27,225 nt of DNA. It comes from CAZTAR01 sp043813895. Its GTDB lineage: Bacteria; Planctomycetota; Phycisphaerae; UBA1845; UTPLA1. Within the stretch, counting starts at the first letter, position 1. Each line of letters opens with the position of its first letter. The stretch lies in assembly GCA_043813895.1 (NCBI GenBank), contig JBDRKQ010000232.1, forward strand, positions 1 to 27,225. The letters run 5' to 3'. Made by a program: the position numbers and the translations under genes. Below the pieces are notes generated by a model. That model was given only the letters and a program-made list of their open reading frames with translations. It did no database searches and was not told where the DNA came from. This document shows, piece after piece, positions 8,380 through 16,571 of this stretch.

Positions 8380-10110
8380 ATGTCGGACAATCTGACATTA
8401 CTGGTCGTAGATGACGAAGAAGTAATCTGTGATGCCTGCCATCGCGTTTTTTCGTGCCAGGGATTCCGTGTTGAAACAACCAGCGATGCGGTGGATGGAT
8501 TGGGCCTTGCCATCGAGAAGGACTACGCCGCCATCTTGCTGGACGTCAAAATGCCCGTACTGAACGGGATCCAATTCCTTGAGCGGCTCCGCAAGAAGAA
8601 GCCGGACGTTCCCGTGATTGTAATCACCGGCTATCCGAACATGCGCAGTGCTACGTCGGCCATGCGGCTGGGAGCAGTTGACTACATTACAAAGCCCTTC
8701 ACGCCGGAGGATATCACGCAGGCGGTGCAGAAGCTGCTGAGGCAGCGCGAAGCGAGGGCACGCGAAAGACCTGCGGCGGCGGCGCCGGACAATGAACTGG
8801 GGACTTGCGCAGAGGGGGGTCTCAGCCTTATAAGCGAAGGATGGACACCTGAGGAAATCGCGCACGTTGTTGAAGGACTTCTACCACACCGCGTCACCCT
8901 GGAGGGGGAAGGAGCCCCGGGCGCGGTATATGCGGGGACGGGGCCGTGGTCGCCTGCAAGCAAGGATCTCGGTTTCTGGGATGAATCGTGGTATCAACGA
9001 GGCAAGGACGGCTCTGTTCGTGTGGGTGCCCTGCCGACGCGCTCACGGCGAGGGACCATTCAGGCAATCCATCTCCCGCGCCTCTTCGACACTGTCTACC
9101 AGGGATTGCCGCTGTTGGGATTGACGTTTTCTGATAAGCCGCAACTAATTCTGCCATCTTCCATTTCGGGCGCCGTCGTCGCAGTCAATAAATCGCTGAT
9201 GATGAATCCGTCAGCGTTGTGGGACGACCCCGGCGAGATTGTGTGGATCGCCTGTGTAAGCCCCAGCAGGCTGGAAGATGAACTGGCAAACTGCCGCCTG
9301 CGCCGCGTCCTCCTGGTGAACTCCGACGAAGTTTCCGCTCGGGAGCAGTCTTCGCAACTGAGCCGCCTCGGCTGCCAAGTGCAGACCGTGCGAGAGTGGG
9401 AGCAGTTGGCTTCCCCGCTGCGCAATCCCGATCACAAGGTAGTAGTGATCGACGCTGCCTCGCTTGGGGAACGGGGCCCAGAACTGGTCAGGCGAGTCAA
9501 TGCGACCGCCCCGTCAGCAAGGATTGTCGTCATTGCTTCCCCCAAATCAAAACACGAGGCCGCCTATCGCGCATTCAGGATTCTGTTCTACGCCGTGGAG
9601 CCCTTCATCGACAACGAGATCGTCGATATTCTCGACGCGGCTTTTCGGCCGCCTGCTCCTCAGGTCCGGCCTCAGACGATGTCATCCCAATCTATAAGTA
9701 GCCTTCGCCTTTCAACTGCAAACGGCAAGCGAGTGCACCTTGTTTCGGAAGGCGGTCTCTTGAGGCATGACGACGGACTCGGCGAACAGGTTATCCAGAG
9801 GCTGACAGATCGACACTATCAAATCGAAACGACGGCGGGGAAGGCCTTCATCACGCCGGCTGGTATCCAGGAGGCGGCGAATGCTTGCGACCGCCTGCTC
9901 GTGCTGCAGGCAAGGAATACAGGCCACCTTCCCGGTAATCTTATCCGCGACACGAGAGGGGAGTTTGTTCCTGCGGCTTGGGGGGACTGTGACAAAGTCA
10001 CGCTGCTCATCATTCAACCACCTCCTGATGCTTGCCATTCTCGGGAATTGGATCTCCGGACAACCGCAGCGCTTGCCGAGCACATTGCGCAGGAGATGGT
10101 GTTGTGCTGA
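8380..10110 (+). CDS. receiver protein with GcvH/lipoyl-like domain and second receiver-like domain
   Basis: A 576-residue protein without a DNA-binding or kinase domain. Residues 1-122 are a full receiver domain (acidic pair D11-D12, phospho-Asp D55 in LLDVKMP, T83, K105). Residues ~200-305 resemble the glycine-cleavage H protein fold: TIQAIHLPRLFDTVYQGLPL, then SISGAVVAVN, NPSALWDDP and VWIACVSPSRLEDEL. K253 lies ten residues before the SISG serine, the spacing of the lipoyl-lysine to the SPVSG motif in GcvH, although its surroundings (TFSDKPQ) are not the usual VESVKA. Residues ~308-423 look like a second, degenerate receiver (VLLVNSDE, VVVIDAAS with D358). The last ~150 residues are unassigned. 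It has its own sigma-54-like promoter. A role as a signalling adaptor sensing lipoyl or one-carbon/redox status is speculative. Confidence 0.8.
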   Translation: MSDNLTLLVVDDEEVICDACHRVFSCQGFRVETTSDAVDGLGLAIEKDYAAILLDVKMPVLNGIQFLERLRKKKPDVPVIVITGYPNMRSATSAMRLGAVDYITKPFTPEDITQAVQKLLRQREARARERPAAAAPDNELGTCAEGGLSLISEGWTPEEIAHVVEGLLPHRVTLEGEGAPGAVYAGTGPWSPASKDLGFWDESWYQRGKDGSVRVGALPTRSRRGTIQAIHLPRLFDTVYQGLPLLGLTFSDKPQLILPSSISGAVVAVNKSLMMNPSALWDDPGEIVWIACVSPSRLEDELANCRLRRVLLVNSDEVSAREQSSQLSRLGCQVQTVREWEQLASPLRNPDHKVVVIDAASLGERGPELVRRVNATAPSARIVVIASPKSKHEAAYRAFRILFYAVEPFIDNEIVDILDAAFRPPAPQVRPQTMSSQSISSLRLSTANGKRVHLVSEGGLLRHDDGLGEQVIQRLTDRHYQIETTAGKAFITPAGIQEAANACDRLLVLQARNTGHLPGNLIRDTRGEFVPAAWGDCDKVTLLIIQPPPDACHSRELDLRTTAALAEHIAQEMVLC

Positions 10111-10428
10111 GTTGTTTCTCGGTAATTGTGTGGCAATGTGCCTGGTTCATTATGCTTCTCGCCGATGTTGCGTGAGAGTGGTTTAGGATCGCCCAATGAG
10201 CAAAGAGCGAAAGTGTGTTTTGTGCGTTTTAGAGCCGAGTTCCATCCTTGATGGGAGCTTGCCGCGCGCAGGATGCGCATGTTGTACACAGTTCCCACTT
10301 TTGTCGAAGAACTGCGATCACTATGGTACGCTACTTGCCAGATAAAGACATTTGTTGGATCCGTGTGCTGGGGTGCGAGTCTGTGCGTGCCCGATCAGTG
10401 AATCATAATAATAAGGAGTGATTGTTAA
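10111..10428. other. cysC upstream region
   Basis: About 320 bases with no gene. It contains a small hairpin CCATC-CTT-GATGG near 10240-10255 and the sigma-54-like site at 10324-10339. No known riboswitch signature is visible to me. Confidence 0.4.
10324..10339 (+). promoter_or_regulatory. sigma-54 promoter candidate of cysC
   Basis: TGGTACGCTACTTGCC has the -24 GG and -12 GC exactly ten bases apart and matches TGGCAC-N5-TTGCW except for C4-to-T and the last base. Transcription would start near 10350, giving a leader of about 80 bases to the ATG at 10429. Confidence 0.6.
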
Positions 10429-11049
10429 ATGTCAACCAAACAGAAGGCGACGAACATTGCCTGGCACGAAGGTGTCATCACACGCAAACAGAGGGAGATA
10501 CGCTGGGGACAGCGTGGCGCGACGATCTGGCTTACGGGCCTGCCTGCGTCTGGGAAGACGACTGTTGCTTGCGCACTGGAGGAGGTCCTCTTTCATCGAG
10601 CGCGCATGTCCTACCGCCTTGATGGAGACAACGTCCGGCACGGACTCAACAAGAACCTGGGTTTCAGCGCGGAAGACCGCGAGGAAAACATCCGTCGCAT
10701 CGGCGAAGTCTCCAAGCTCTTCGCAGACGCCGGCTTTATCGCCATCACGAGCTTCATCAGTCCGTATCGCAAGGACCGCGATGAGGCCCGAAGGCTACAC
10801 GAGGAGGCGGGCCTTGGGTTCATCGAGGTGTTTGTCGATGCCCCGATAGAGGTCTGTGAGGAGCGGGATCCTCGCGGGCTGTTTAAGAAGGCCAGGGCGG
10901 GGCAGATCAAAGGTTTCACGGGCGTAGACGATCCCTACGAACCCCCGACAAGTCCTCAAATTGTGTTGCACACGGACAAGGAAACGGTCAATAAAAGCGT
11001 CTCCATCGTGTTGAAGTACCTTGACAAACACGGCTACTTGAAGGCCTGA
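10429..11049 (+). CDS. cysC: adenylylsulfate (APS) kinase
   Basis: A 206-residue stand-alone APS kinase, which phosphorylates adenosine 5'-phosphosulfate to PAPS with ATP. Seen in the sequence: Walker A GLPASGKTT (37-45), the DGDNVRHGLNKNLGFS motif that holds APS, ENIRRIGEVSKLFADAG, the FISPYR segment, and the C-terminal DPRGLFKKARAG and KGFTGVDDPYEPP blocks. Length is normal. AAGGAG lies ten bases before the ATG. No sulfate adenylyltransferase (cysN/cysD or sat) gene is present in the window, so its APS supply is encoded elsewhere. The gene stands alone behind a sigma-54-like promoter, and its stop codon abuts an insertion-sequence remnant on the other strand. PAPS could serve assimilation or sulfation of glycans or lipids; the window does not decide. 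Confidence 0.95.
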   Translation: MSTKQKATNIAWHEGVITRKQREIRWGQRGATIWLTGLPASGKTTVACALEEVLFHRARMSYRLDGDNVRHGLNKNLGFSAEDREENIRRIGEVSKLFADAGFIAITSFISPYRKDRDEARRLHEEAGLGFIEVFVDAPIEVCEERDPRGLFKKARAGQIKGFTGVDDPYEPPTSPQIVLHTDKETVNKSVSIVLKYLDKHGYLKA

Positions 11050-11202
11050 GCCGCCGTGCTGGTTCCACCAGCGGTGAAACGTCTGCTCGCTGGTCTCCAA
11101 CTGTTGGCAGATCTCCGCGATCGTCTTTCCGGCCGAGAGCAACCCCTCGGCTTGACGCAGCTTGTGGATGATCTGCTCCGGACTGTGTCGTCTCTTCTTC
11201 AC
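11050..11202 (-). pseudogene. IS3-type transposase OrfA remnant
   Basis: From a GTG at 11202 (AGGGAG upstream) the minus strand encodes KKRRHSPEQIIHKLRQAE, then TIAEICQQLETSEQTFHRW and NQHGG, the N-terminal helix-turn-helix of an IS3/IS911-family OrfA. In intact members the helix-turn-helix is followed by a KADEAKRLKEL-type leucine zipper. Here the match ends at the cysC stop codon and the frame runs on antisense to cysC. The remainder of the element is missing. Bases 11203-11339 probably include the element's left end plus spacer; no gene is seen there. Confidence 0.75.
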
Positions 11203-11339
11203 CGAGAATCTCCCTGCCCAACCGGGCTGTGGAGACTCTCATAACAGATGGATCAGGTTCTGGGGAGCAGGCCACCCTCCCATCTGAGGGCTTGCCCAAG
11301 ACGACATGCAGTTCGAGCTTCCAGCGGCAGCGGCGCGCC

Positions 11340-11828
11340 TCACTTTTCATCGTCGTCGAGTTCCCGCAGCTCACGCAGGATTCCGAGCGGGCTTTGTCCC
11401 AGGGCGATCTTCGCGATCTTCTCCATGCGGGCCTGGTCGGCATCGAATTTCTTGGTCAATCGTGCTTGATAGGCCTCGCGGAGGACGTCCAGGAGCTTGT
11501 CGAACTCGTACGGCTTGGGAAGGTAGCCGTAGGCTCCCAGCTTGGTACACTCGACCGCGGAATCTAATGACCCATGCCCGGTCAAGATGATGATTTCCAG
11601 GTGCTTGTGCTCCTTCTTCAGGATCTCGAGTACCTGTTTGCCGTCCATGCCCGGCATCTTCAGATCCAACAGGGCAAGGTCGAACTTCGCGGTCCGAGCT
11701 GCGTTGACCGCCTCTTGCCCGTCGTGCGCTTTGGTCACGTCGAAGCCCCGCATTTCCAGGCGTCGGCTGATCGAGTTCAGGAACTGAACCTCGTCATCAA
11801 CAATGAGCAGCTTAATCTTCTCCGCCAT
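11340..11828 (-). CDS. stand-alone receiver-domain response regulator
   Basis: A 162-residue protein starting at the ATG at 11828, chosen because GGAGG sits 6 bases upstream and the receiver fold begins at once; a longer frame upstream would run into the transporter gene. Residues 5-120 form a complete receiver domain: D11-D12, phospho-Asp D55 (LALLDLKMPG), T83 (LTGHGS) and K105 (LPKPYE). The last ~40 residues are a charged helix (RMEKIAKIALG to LRELDDDEK) with no known DNA-binding fold. It is the last gene of the four-gene minus-strand operon, 20 bases behind the receiver-transporter fusion, whose receiver it resembles. It could act as a phosphate sink or relay partner for the kinase at 14507-16198. 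Confidence 0.9.
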   Translation of the reverse strand: MAEKIKLLIVDDEVQFLNSISRRLEMRGFDVTKAHDGQEAVNAARTAKFDLALLDLKMPGMDGKQVLEILKKEHKHLEIIILTGHGSLDSAVECTKLGAYGYLPKPYEFDKLLDVLREAYQARLTKKFDADQARMEKIAKIALGQSPLGILRELRELDDDEK

Positions 11829-11848
11829 GAGCGACCTCCGACGTGTTC

Positions 11849-13882
11849 CTAGAATCCGATCCAGCGCCAATACCCAAAGAATGTCCATCCCCACAAAACT
11901 GCCAGAGATAAGACCAGTACGACAGAGCCATGTTTCAAAAAATCAGTCAATGTTACGAGCTGCTCCCCGGTCACGGGGTCCTTAGCCATGGCATAGGCGA
12001 TGGCATTATTAGGAGTTCCAATGATCAGCATGTGTGCGAATGAAGAGGCAAAGGCCGTAGCCAAGCCGACCATCCACGGATGCGTATTGGAGATGGTGGC
12101 CATGGGCACGGTGATCGGGCCGATGGCGGACACTGTAGCGCCGTCACTCATAAAGTTGGTGGTCAGTCCGGTGAACAGGCTGACAGCGACAGCAAGCCCT
12201 TCCCCGCTGCGCATGACCTCAGGCAGGACGCTTACGAATCCGTCCGCCAAGTACAAAGCCGCACCGGTAACAGCCAAACCCTTCCCCAGAGCGCACGCGC
12301 TGGCGTAGAGCGCGACGACCTCCCACGGGATTCTCGTAATGTCGCGCCAGGAGATCACGCGGACGATGTTGAGGAACACCAAGCAGAGAATGACGGGGCC
12401 GCCCATCCCAAACCGGTCGCTCAACAGGATCCACATGAGTATCAGTGCCATGAGCGTGGCGGCGGTGATGTATTCAGCTCGGTTCATGGGGCCGATCTTC
12501 TCGCAGGCCTGTCGCACGATCGACGCCACGTCGAGGGTCTTGACCTGAAGTCGCGGGCGAAGGACGAGATAGAAGTACCCGCCGATCACCAGGGCCATGA
12601 CCGGGACGAATGGAAGCCCGTACTGCACCCATTGCCAGAAGGTGGGTGCGTTGCCGTAGTCAGTCAAGATGCCGAGCATGACGGCGTTTCGCCCACCGGC
12701 TGCAGGCGACCCCGGCCCACCGCAATTGGCCGCAAAGCAGAGCGACAGAACAAACATCACCGCCAGGCGGCGGTCCTGCTGGATGCCGGCGGCGCGGACG
12801 GAGGTGACGTACACCATCATCAACATGGGCATGATAAAAGCGACGAGGGCGTGTTCAGAAATAAATGCGCAGGTCACGGCCATCAGCGGAAGGAAGAGAA
12901 ACAGAAACCTTCCCAGCGTCTTGCACGGTCCCAGGAGCAGCAGTCCGATGCGGCGATCCAGGCCCGTTTTCCCGATCGCGGTAGCCATGGCGACCACACC
13001 GAAGATGAAGATGACCGCGTCCTTGCAGTATGCCTGGGCCACGTCGTCAGGGCGGAGCACTCCCAGGAAATACATCAGCACGCCGACCGAGAGGGCAGTG
13101 ACTCCGATGGGCACGGCTCCGCTGGCCCAGAACAACGCCGCCATCACCAGGATGCCTAGCATCACCTTGGCCCGAAACGCCGACTCCTCCGGAGTCAGAG
13201 GGCGTTCGCGCGCCTGCCCGTTCGCGTCGGTCTCCGTCTTGTGGAGGTGGGCGTATCGGCTGTAGTACTCGGCGATGTTCTCCTGAGGTTTCATCTTAGC
13301 GTAACCGGCATATCCCTGATTCACGTCACCGGGTTGCCCCGTCTTCGCCGACGAGAGAAGCAGGTGAAGGCGATCTGGGGTGGGAGCCAGCACGATGACC
13401 AGGAAGATCAGGGTGCCAAGCGCAAGCAAGCCCGGCCGGCTGCCGTGCGAGCCGATCAGCCATTTGACACGTGAGCCGCGTTCCACATGGGGCACCTCGT
13501 GCCGGGCCATGGCATGAACTTTGTCCTGACGGGCGGAGTCAATCGCAGTGACCAGATCATCCAACTCACAGGGCTTTTGAAGATACGAATGGACATCGAG
13601 CCGGCCGGTTTCGACGGCCGAAGCCATGCTCCCGTGGCCGGTCAGCATGATGACCTGCAGCTCGGGACGGAACTGCTTGATTTCCTGCAGAACCTGCTCG
13701 CCGCTCATCTCCGGCATCTTCCTGTCCAGAAGGACCACGTCGATGTCGCGGTCGGCGCGGATTGCCTGGATGGCTTCGATTCCGTTGGCTGCTTCGCAGG
13801 TTTCGTAGTCACGCAACCTCAATCGCCGGGCAAGCGAGACCCGGTACTGTTCCTCATCATCAACCAAGAGCACCTTTGGCAT
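11849..13882 (-). CDS. receiver domain fused to SLC13/DASS-family anion transporter
   Basis: A single 677-residue frame. Residues 1-120 are a complete receiver domain: D8-D9, phospho-Asp D53 (VVLLDRKMPEMSG), T81 (MLTGHGS), K103 (LQKP). After a ~35-residue linker, membrane helices begin at ~150. The remainder (to 677) reads as an SLC13/DASS (divalent anion:Na+ symporter) protein with about a dozen hydrophobic segments, a ~65-residue polar loop after the first (170-235), the motif CGGPGSPAAGGRNAVM, and GTPNNAIAY near the end. The paired SNT motifs that bind Na+ in the family read SEHA (342-345) and SDGA (579-582). Family substrates are sulfate, dicarboxylates, citrate, phosphate or thiosulfate-like anions. 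Start at 13882: GGAG is 7 bases upstream. Gene order (kinase, CBS, this, receiver) suggests transport directly gated by phosphorylation. Confidence 0.9.
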   Translation of the reverse strand: MPKVLLVDDEEQYRVSLARRLRLRDYETCEAANGIEAIQAIRADRDIDVVLLDRKMPEMSGEQVLQEIKQFRPELQVIMLTGHGSMASAVETGRLDVHSYLQKPCELDDLVTAIDSARQDKVHAMARHEVPHVERGSRVKWLIGSHGSRPGLLALGTLIFLVIVLAPTPDRLHLLLSSAKTGQPGDVNQGYAGYAKMKPQENIAEYYSRYAHLHKTETDANGQARERPLTPEESAFRAKVMLGILVMAALFWASGAVPIGVTALSVGVLMYFLGVLRPDDVAQAYCKDAVIFIFGVVAMATAIGKTGLDRRIGLLLLGPCKTLGRFLFLFLPLMAVTCAFISEHALVAFIMPMLMMVYVTSVRAAGIQQDRRLAVMFVLSLCFAANCGGPGSPAAGGRNAVMLGILTDYGNAPTFWQWVQYGLPFVPVMALVIGGYFYLVLRPRLQVKTLDVASIVRQACEKIGPMNRAEYITAATLMALILMWILLSDRFGMGGPVILCLVFLNIVRVISWRDITRIPWEVVALYASACALGKGLAVTGAALYLADGFVSVLPEVMRSGEGLAVAVSLFTGLTTNFMSDGATVSAIGPITVPMATISNTHPWMVGLATAFASSFAHMLIIGTPNNAIAYAMAKDPVTGEQLVTLTDFLKHGSVVLVLSLAVLWGWTFFGYWRWIGF

Positions 13883-13905
13883 GAACAGACTCCGTCTCTC
13901 GGCGA

Positions 13906-14466
13906 CTAGTCGTCGGTCGCCTGAATGCTGGCTGCGATTTCCGCGAACAAATCAGACAAGCGGAGAATGCCGATCACTTTGCCTCGGCTCGTCACGAGGA
14001 CCGAAAGCGTCTGCCAGAGGACAATCTTGTGAATCGCTTCGGTGAGAGGCGCGTTCTCATCGATGGACTCAGCGGCCGGAGTCATGAAGTGCTTGATCTT
14101 CATGGACGCCGCGCGCCGGCAGTTCGCTGAAACACTACCCTGCCAGAACTCCAGATTGTCGATCATCGAGGACACGGATTCGGAGGTAACGCCGGCGCTG
14201 GTCAACGTGTTCAGATCCCCGAGGACGCTGAACTTCGGCTCCAGGGCCTTCAAGAAAGCCAATTGCCCCGCCTTGCCGACGATCTTCCGGTTCCGATCGA
14301 CAACCAGGACCGCTCGATGAGGCTCGCGCTCTGGGGGGAGTCCTTGCTGCGCCTCGCCCAGCGCGGCCAACGCATCGCGCAGGGTGGCATCCTCCGACAC
14401 CACGGCGTACTCGCTCAGCGGCAACATGACATCCTTTACGCGTTTCGAGTCCAGCATATCGTCCAT
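13906..14466 (-). CDS. CBS-domain pair protein
   Basis: A 186-residue soluble protein made of two CBS motifs: VKDVMLPLSEYAVVSEDATL with RAVLVVDRNRKIVGKAGQ in the first half and IKHFMTPAAESIDENAPL with LSVLVTSRGKVIGILRLSDL in the second. CBS pairs bind adenine nucleotides (AMP, ATP, SAM) and tune attached or partner enzymes and transporters. The ATG at 14466 is preceded by GAGGTG. It sits 23 bases upstream of the receiver-transporter fusion and 40 bases behind the kinase gene, so it is translated with them. An energy- or adenylate-sensing partner of the transporter is a plausible inference; some SLC/CLC transporters carry CBS domains in cis. Confidence 0.88.
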   Translation of the reverse strand: MDDMLDSKRVKDVMLPLSEYAVVSEDATLRDALAALGEAQQGLPPEREPHRAVLVVDRNRKIVGKAGQLAFLKALEPKFSVLGDLNTLTSAGVTSESVSSMIDNLEFWQGSVSANCRRAASMKIKHFMTPAAESIDENAPLTEAIHKIVLWQTLSVLVTSRGKVIGILRLSDLFAEIAASIQATDD

Positions 14467-14506
14467 GATGCACCTCACCTCACAACACAGCGCCGAAACC
14501 GCGGTG

Positions 14507-16198
14507 TCAACGAATCGGAATCACAATCGTAAACGTGCTACCCTCGTTGGGAGCGCTCTTGACGTCGATCCTGCCGCCCATGCCTTTCACGATGGCGTAG
14601 CTGACCGAGAGCCCCAGGCCCGTCCCCTGCCCAACCTCCTTGGTCGTGAAGAACGGCTGGAAGATCCTCTCCATGTGCTCTGGGGTCATACCCCTGCCGG
14701 TATCCGACACGGACAAGCGGAGGTGCCCGTCTCGTACTGTGGTCGCAATCGTGATCCTGCCGGGGCCGTTCAGAGCATCCACCGCGTTGTTCAGAAGGTT
14801 CAATAGAACCTGCTGCAATTGGCTCTTGTCCGTGGTAACCGCAGGAAGATCACGCGCATAATCCTTGACAATCTCGACATTGGAGACAGCCAACTCACGG
14901 CCCAAGAGACCATCGGCCACCTCATCGATCAAATCATGGATGTCTTGTTCCCGCAAGTCCACCTCGGTCCGACGGACGAACTGCAGCAGCTTGCGGGTAA
15001 TGTCCCGACAGCGAAAGGCCGCCTCTTCAATCCGCTCCAGGAAAGGGACGACCTCCGGCAGGGTGATCTGGTCTTCAAACTCCTGGCTGATCAGATCTTT
15101 CGCCAGGCCCGCCTCTTCGGTGATCACGGCCAGGGGGTTGTTGATTTCGTGGGCGATTCCCGCCGCCAATTCTCCCACGGATGCGAGTTTGGCCGCGTGC
15201 TCCAACTGGGCTTCGGCCTGTTCCGTCTTCTCGCGAAACTGAACCAGCTTCTTGGACCGCACCCAGATGACGCACAGGACAATCAGTATGGTGCACATCG
15301 AGATGGCCAGGATTCGCAGGAAGCCGGCCGACAGAAGATCGGCGGCCGTCGTGGAGGGAATCCGGACAATCAGCGCCCAGTCTGCAGTCCGCAGCCAGGA
15401 ATAGGCATACGGGCCTGGCATTGCAGCCCCGCCGTCAGGGTGCGTACCGGTGGTCGGCGATGAGGGCGGCACGGTGAACGACTCGTCAATCACCTCCGCC
15501 ATTTGGGCCGGCGCCAACTGGCAACCGCCGCCCCGGTTGACGATGTACGTGGCCACCCCGCTCGATTCCTGCAAGGTCGTGACGTATTCGTAGATCTCCT
15601 GTGGGTCCAACGTCGCGCGCATCACGTAGTATTGACCGTCGACAATGCGCTTGACGGCCACTGTAAAATGCGGCTTGTCTCGAAAGCCCAGGTATATGTC
15701 GGTGATGATGAAGTCTTCGACCTGCTCCTTGAGCTTCGCAAACCACGCCTCTTTGCCGTAGTTCTTGTGCTCCAGCGATGGAAAGGGGCCGGCATACGCG
15801 ACCTGCTCACCGCTTGCGTCGAAGAAGCCCACATCGGCGAACGAATCGCTGTCCTGCTTCAATCCCGCCAGTCCGCGGGCGAGGGTTTCCGACGTGGGCG
15901 GCAATCGCAGGCTCGGATCATGCAGGAGGTTCGAGACGTCGGCGACCCGCTCGCGAAGGAACAGATCGAGTGTGTTCGCCTGTGTTTCGGCGATCGAGAG
16001 CAGATGCAACCGCCGGCTCTCGTCCGTAATCCAGTGGTGCTGAAGCAGGAAGAAAACCGTCAGGAACAGTACCGGGCCCAGATACGTCAGGCACAGGCGG
16101 ACGAACTCCTTGCGCTGGTGCCGGCGACGAGCATCTAAGCCCTCCTCGCCTTTCGCCCCACGCTTGGGCGCCTGACGATCGGTCGTTGCGTTTCCCAT
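14507..16198 (-). CDS. membrane sensor histidine kinase with extracytoplasmic dCache-like domain
   Basis: About 563 residues from the ATG at 16198 (a TTG at 16267 is a weaker start). Order: basic cytoplasmic leader, membrane helix (CLTYLGPVLFLTVFFLL), ~240-residue extracytoplasmic domain with Cache features (AYAGPFPSLEHKNYG, WFAKLKEQ, FIITDIYLGFRDKPHF), second helix (ILAISMCTILIVLCVIWV), coiled coil, then HisKA with the phosphoacceptor in GIAHEINNPLAV, N box NLLNNAVDAL, G1 DTGRGM, F box QPFFTTKE and G2 GTGLGLSVS. It is a complete kinase. It is the first gene of the minus-strand operon that includes the CBS protein, the receiver-transporter fusion and the lone receiver; with no DNA-binding regulator in that operon, the fused receiver and the lone receiver are its natural phosphorylation targets. 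Confidence 0.92.
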   Translation of the reverse strand: MGNATTDRQAPKRGAKGEEGLDARRRHQRKEFVRLCLTYLGPVLFLTVFFLLQHHWITDESRRLHLLSIAETQANTLDLFLRERVADVSNLLHDPSLRLPPTSETLARGLAGLKQDSDSFADVGFFDASGEQVAYAGPFPSLEHKNYGKEAWFAKLKEQVEDFIITDIYLGFRDKPHFTVAVKRIVDGQYYVMRATLDPQEIYEYVTTLQESSGVATYIVNRGGGCQLAPAQMAEVIDESFTVPPSSPTTGTHPDGGAAMPGPYAYSWLRTADWALIVRIPSTTAADLLSAGFLRILAISMCTILIVLCVIWVRSKKLVQFREKTEQAEAQLEHAAKLASVGELAAGIAHEINNPLAVITEEAGLAKDLISQEFEDQITLPEVVPFLERIEEAAFRCRDITRKLLQFVRRTEVDLREQDIHDLIDEVADGLLGRELAVSNVEIVKDYARDLPAVTTDKSQLQQVLLNLLNNAVDALNGPGRITIATTVRDGHLRLSVSDTGRGMTPEHMERIFQPFFTTKEVGQGTGLGLSVSYAIVKGMGGRIDVKSAPNEGSTFTIVIPIR

Positions 16199-16571
16199 CA
16201 CGCGCTCACACAAACTCTGGGCACGGCTTCTCCCTGTTCCAGGCCATGCTACTACACCCTTCGGCAAAACACCAGGGGAGGCCTATAAACGCCGGTTAAA
16301 GAACGTAGCGAATGGGCGGTGCCGGCGGGCCGATTGAATCAGGCGCTTCCGAGTTGAACGGCGTCCAGCCTCTGCGTCGGGCACGTCGTGATGTGCCTGC
16401 TCGGTTGAAGGGTGGAGGCGCTGTCGGACTCTGCCCCCACGCGGGCCAAACCTGCAGTTCGATCATCGCGTTATTCCAGCGGCCGGGACGTAGCGATGGG
16501 GCCACCGTCATGGAAGAACGGCCAGGAATGCTTTATGATGGGTGTGGAAGCCAAAAACAGCTGGCGTGAGC
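16199..16571. other. divergent promoter region between two kinase operons
   Basis: About 370 bases with no supported gene. It must carry promoters for both the minus-strand transporter operon and the plus-strand GAF-kinase operon. An inverted repeat GGCAC (16380-16384), 8-base spacer, GTGCC (16393-16397) could be a regulator site. I find no convincing sigma-54 or sigma-70 box pair. Confidence 0.35.

Noticed and set aside
12080..13159. 359-codon plus-strand frame
   Set aside because: Entirely antisense to the receiver-transporter gene; composition rich in H, D, R and G as expected of a shadow frame.
16215..16230. Possible minus-strand sigma-54 site before the Cache kinase
   Set aside because: Only the GG and GC dinucleotides match; the remaining bases are poor and the site would start transcription almost at the start codon.
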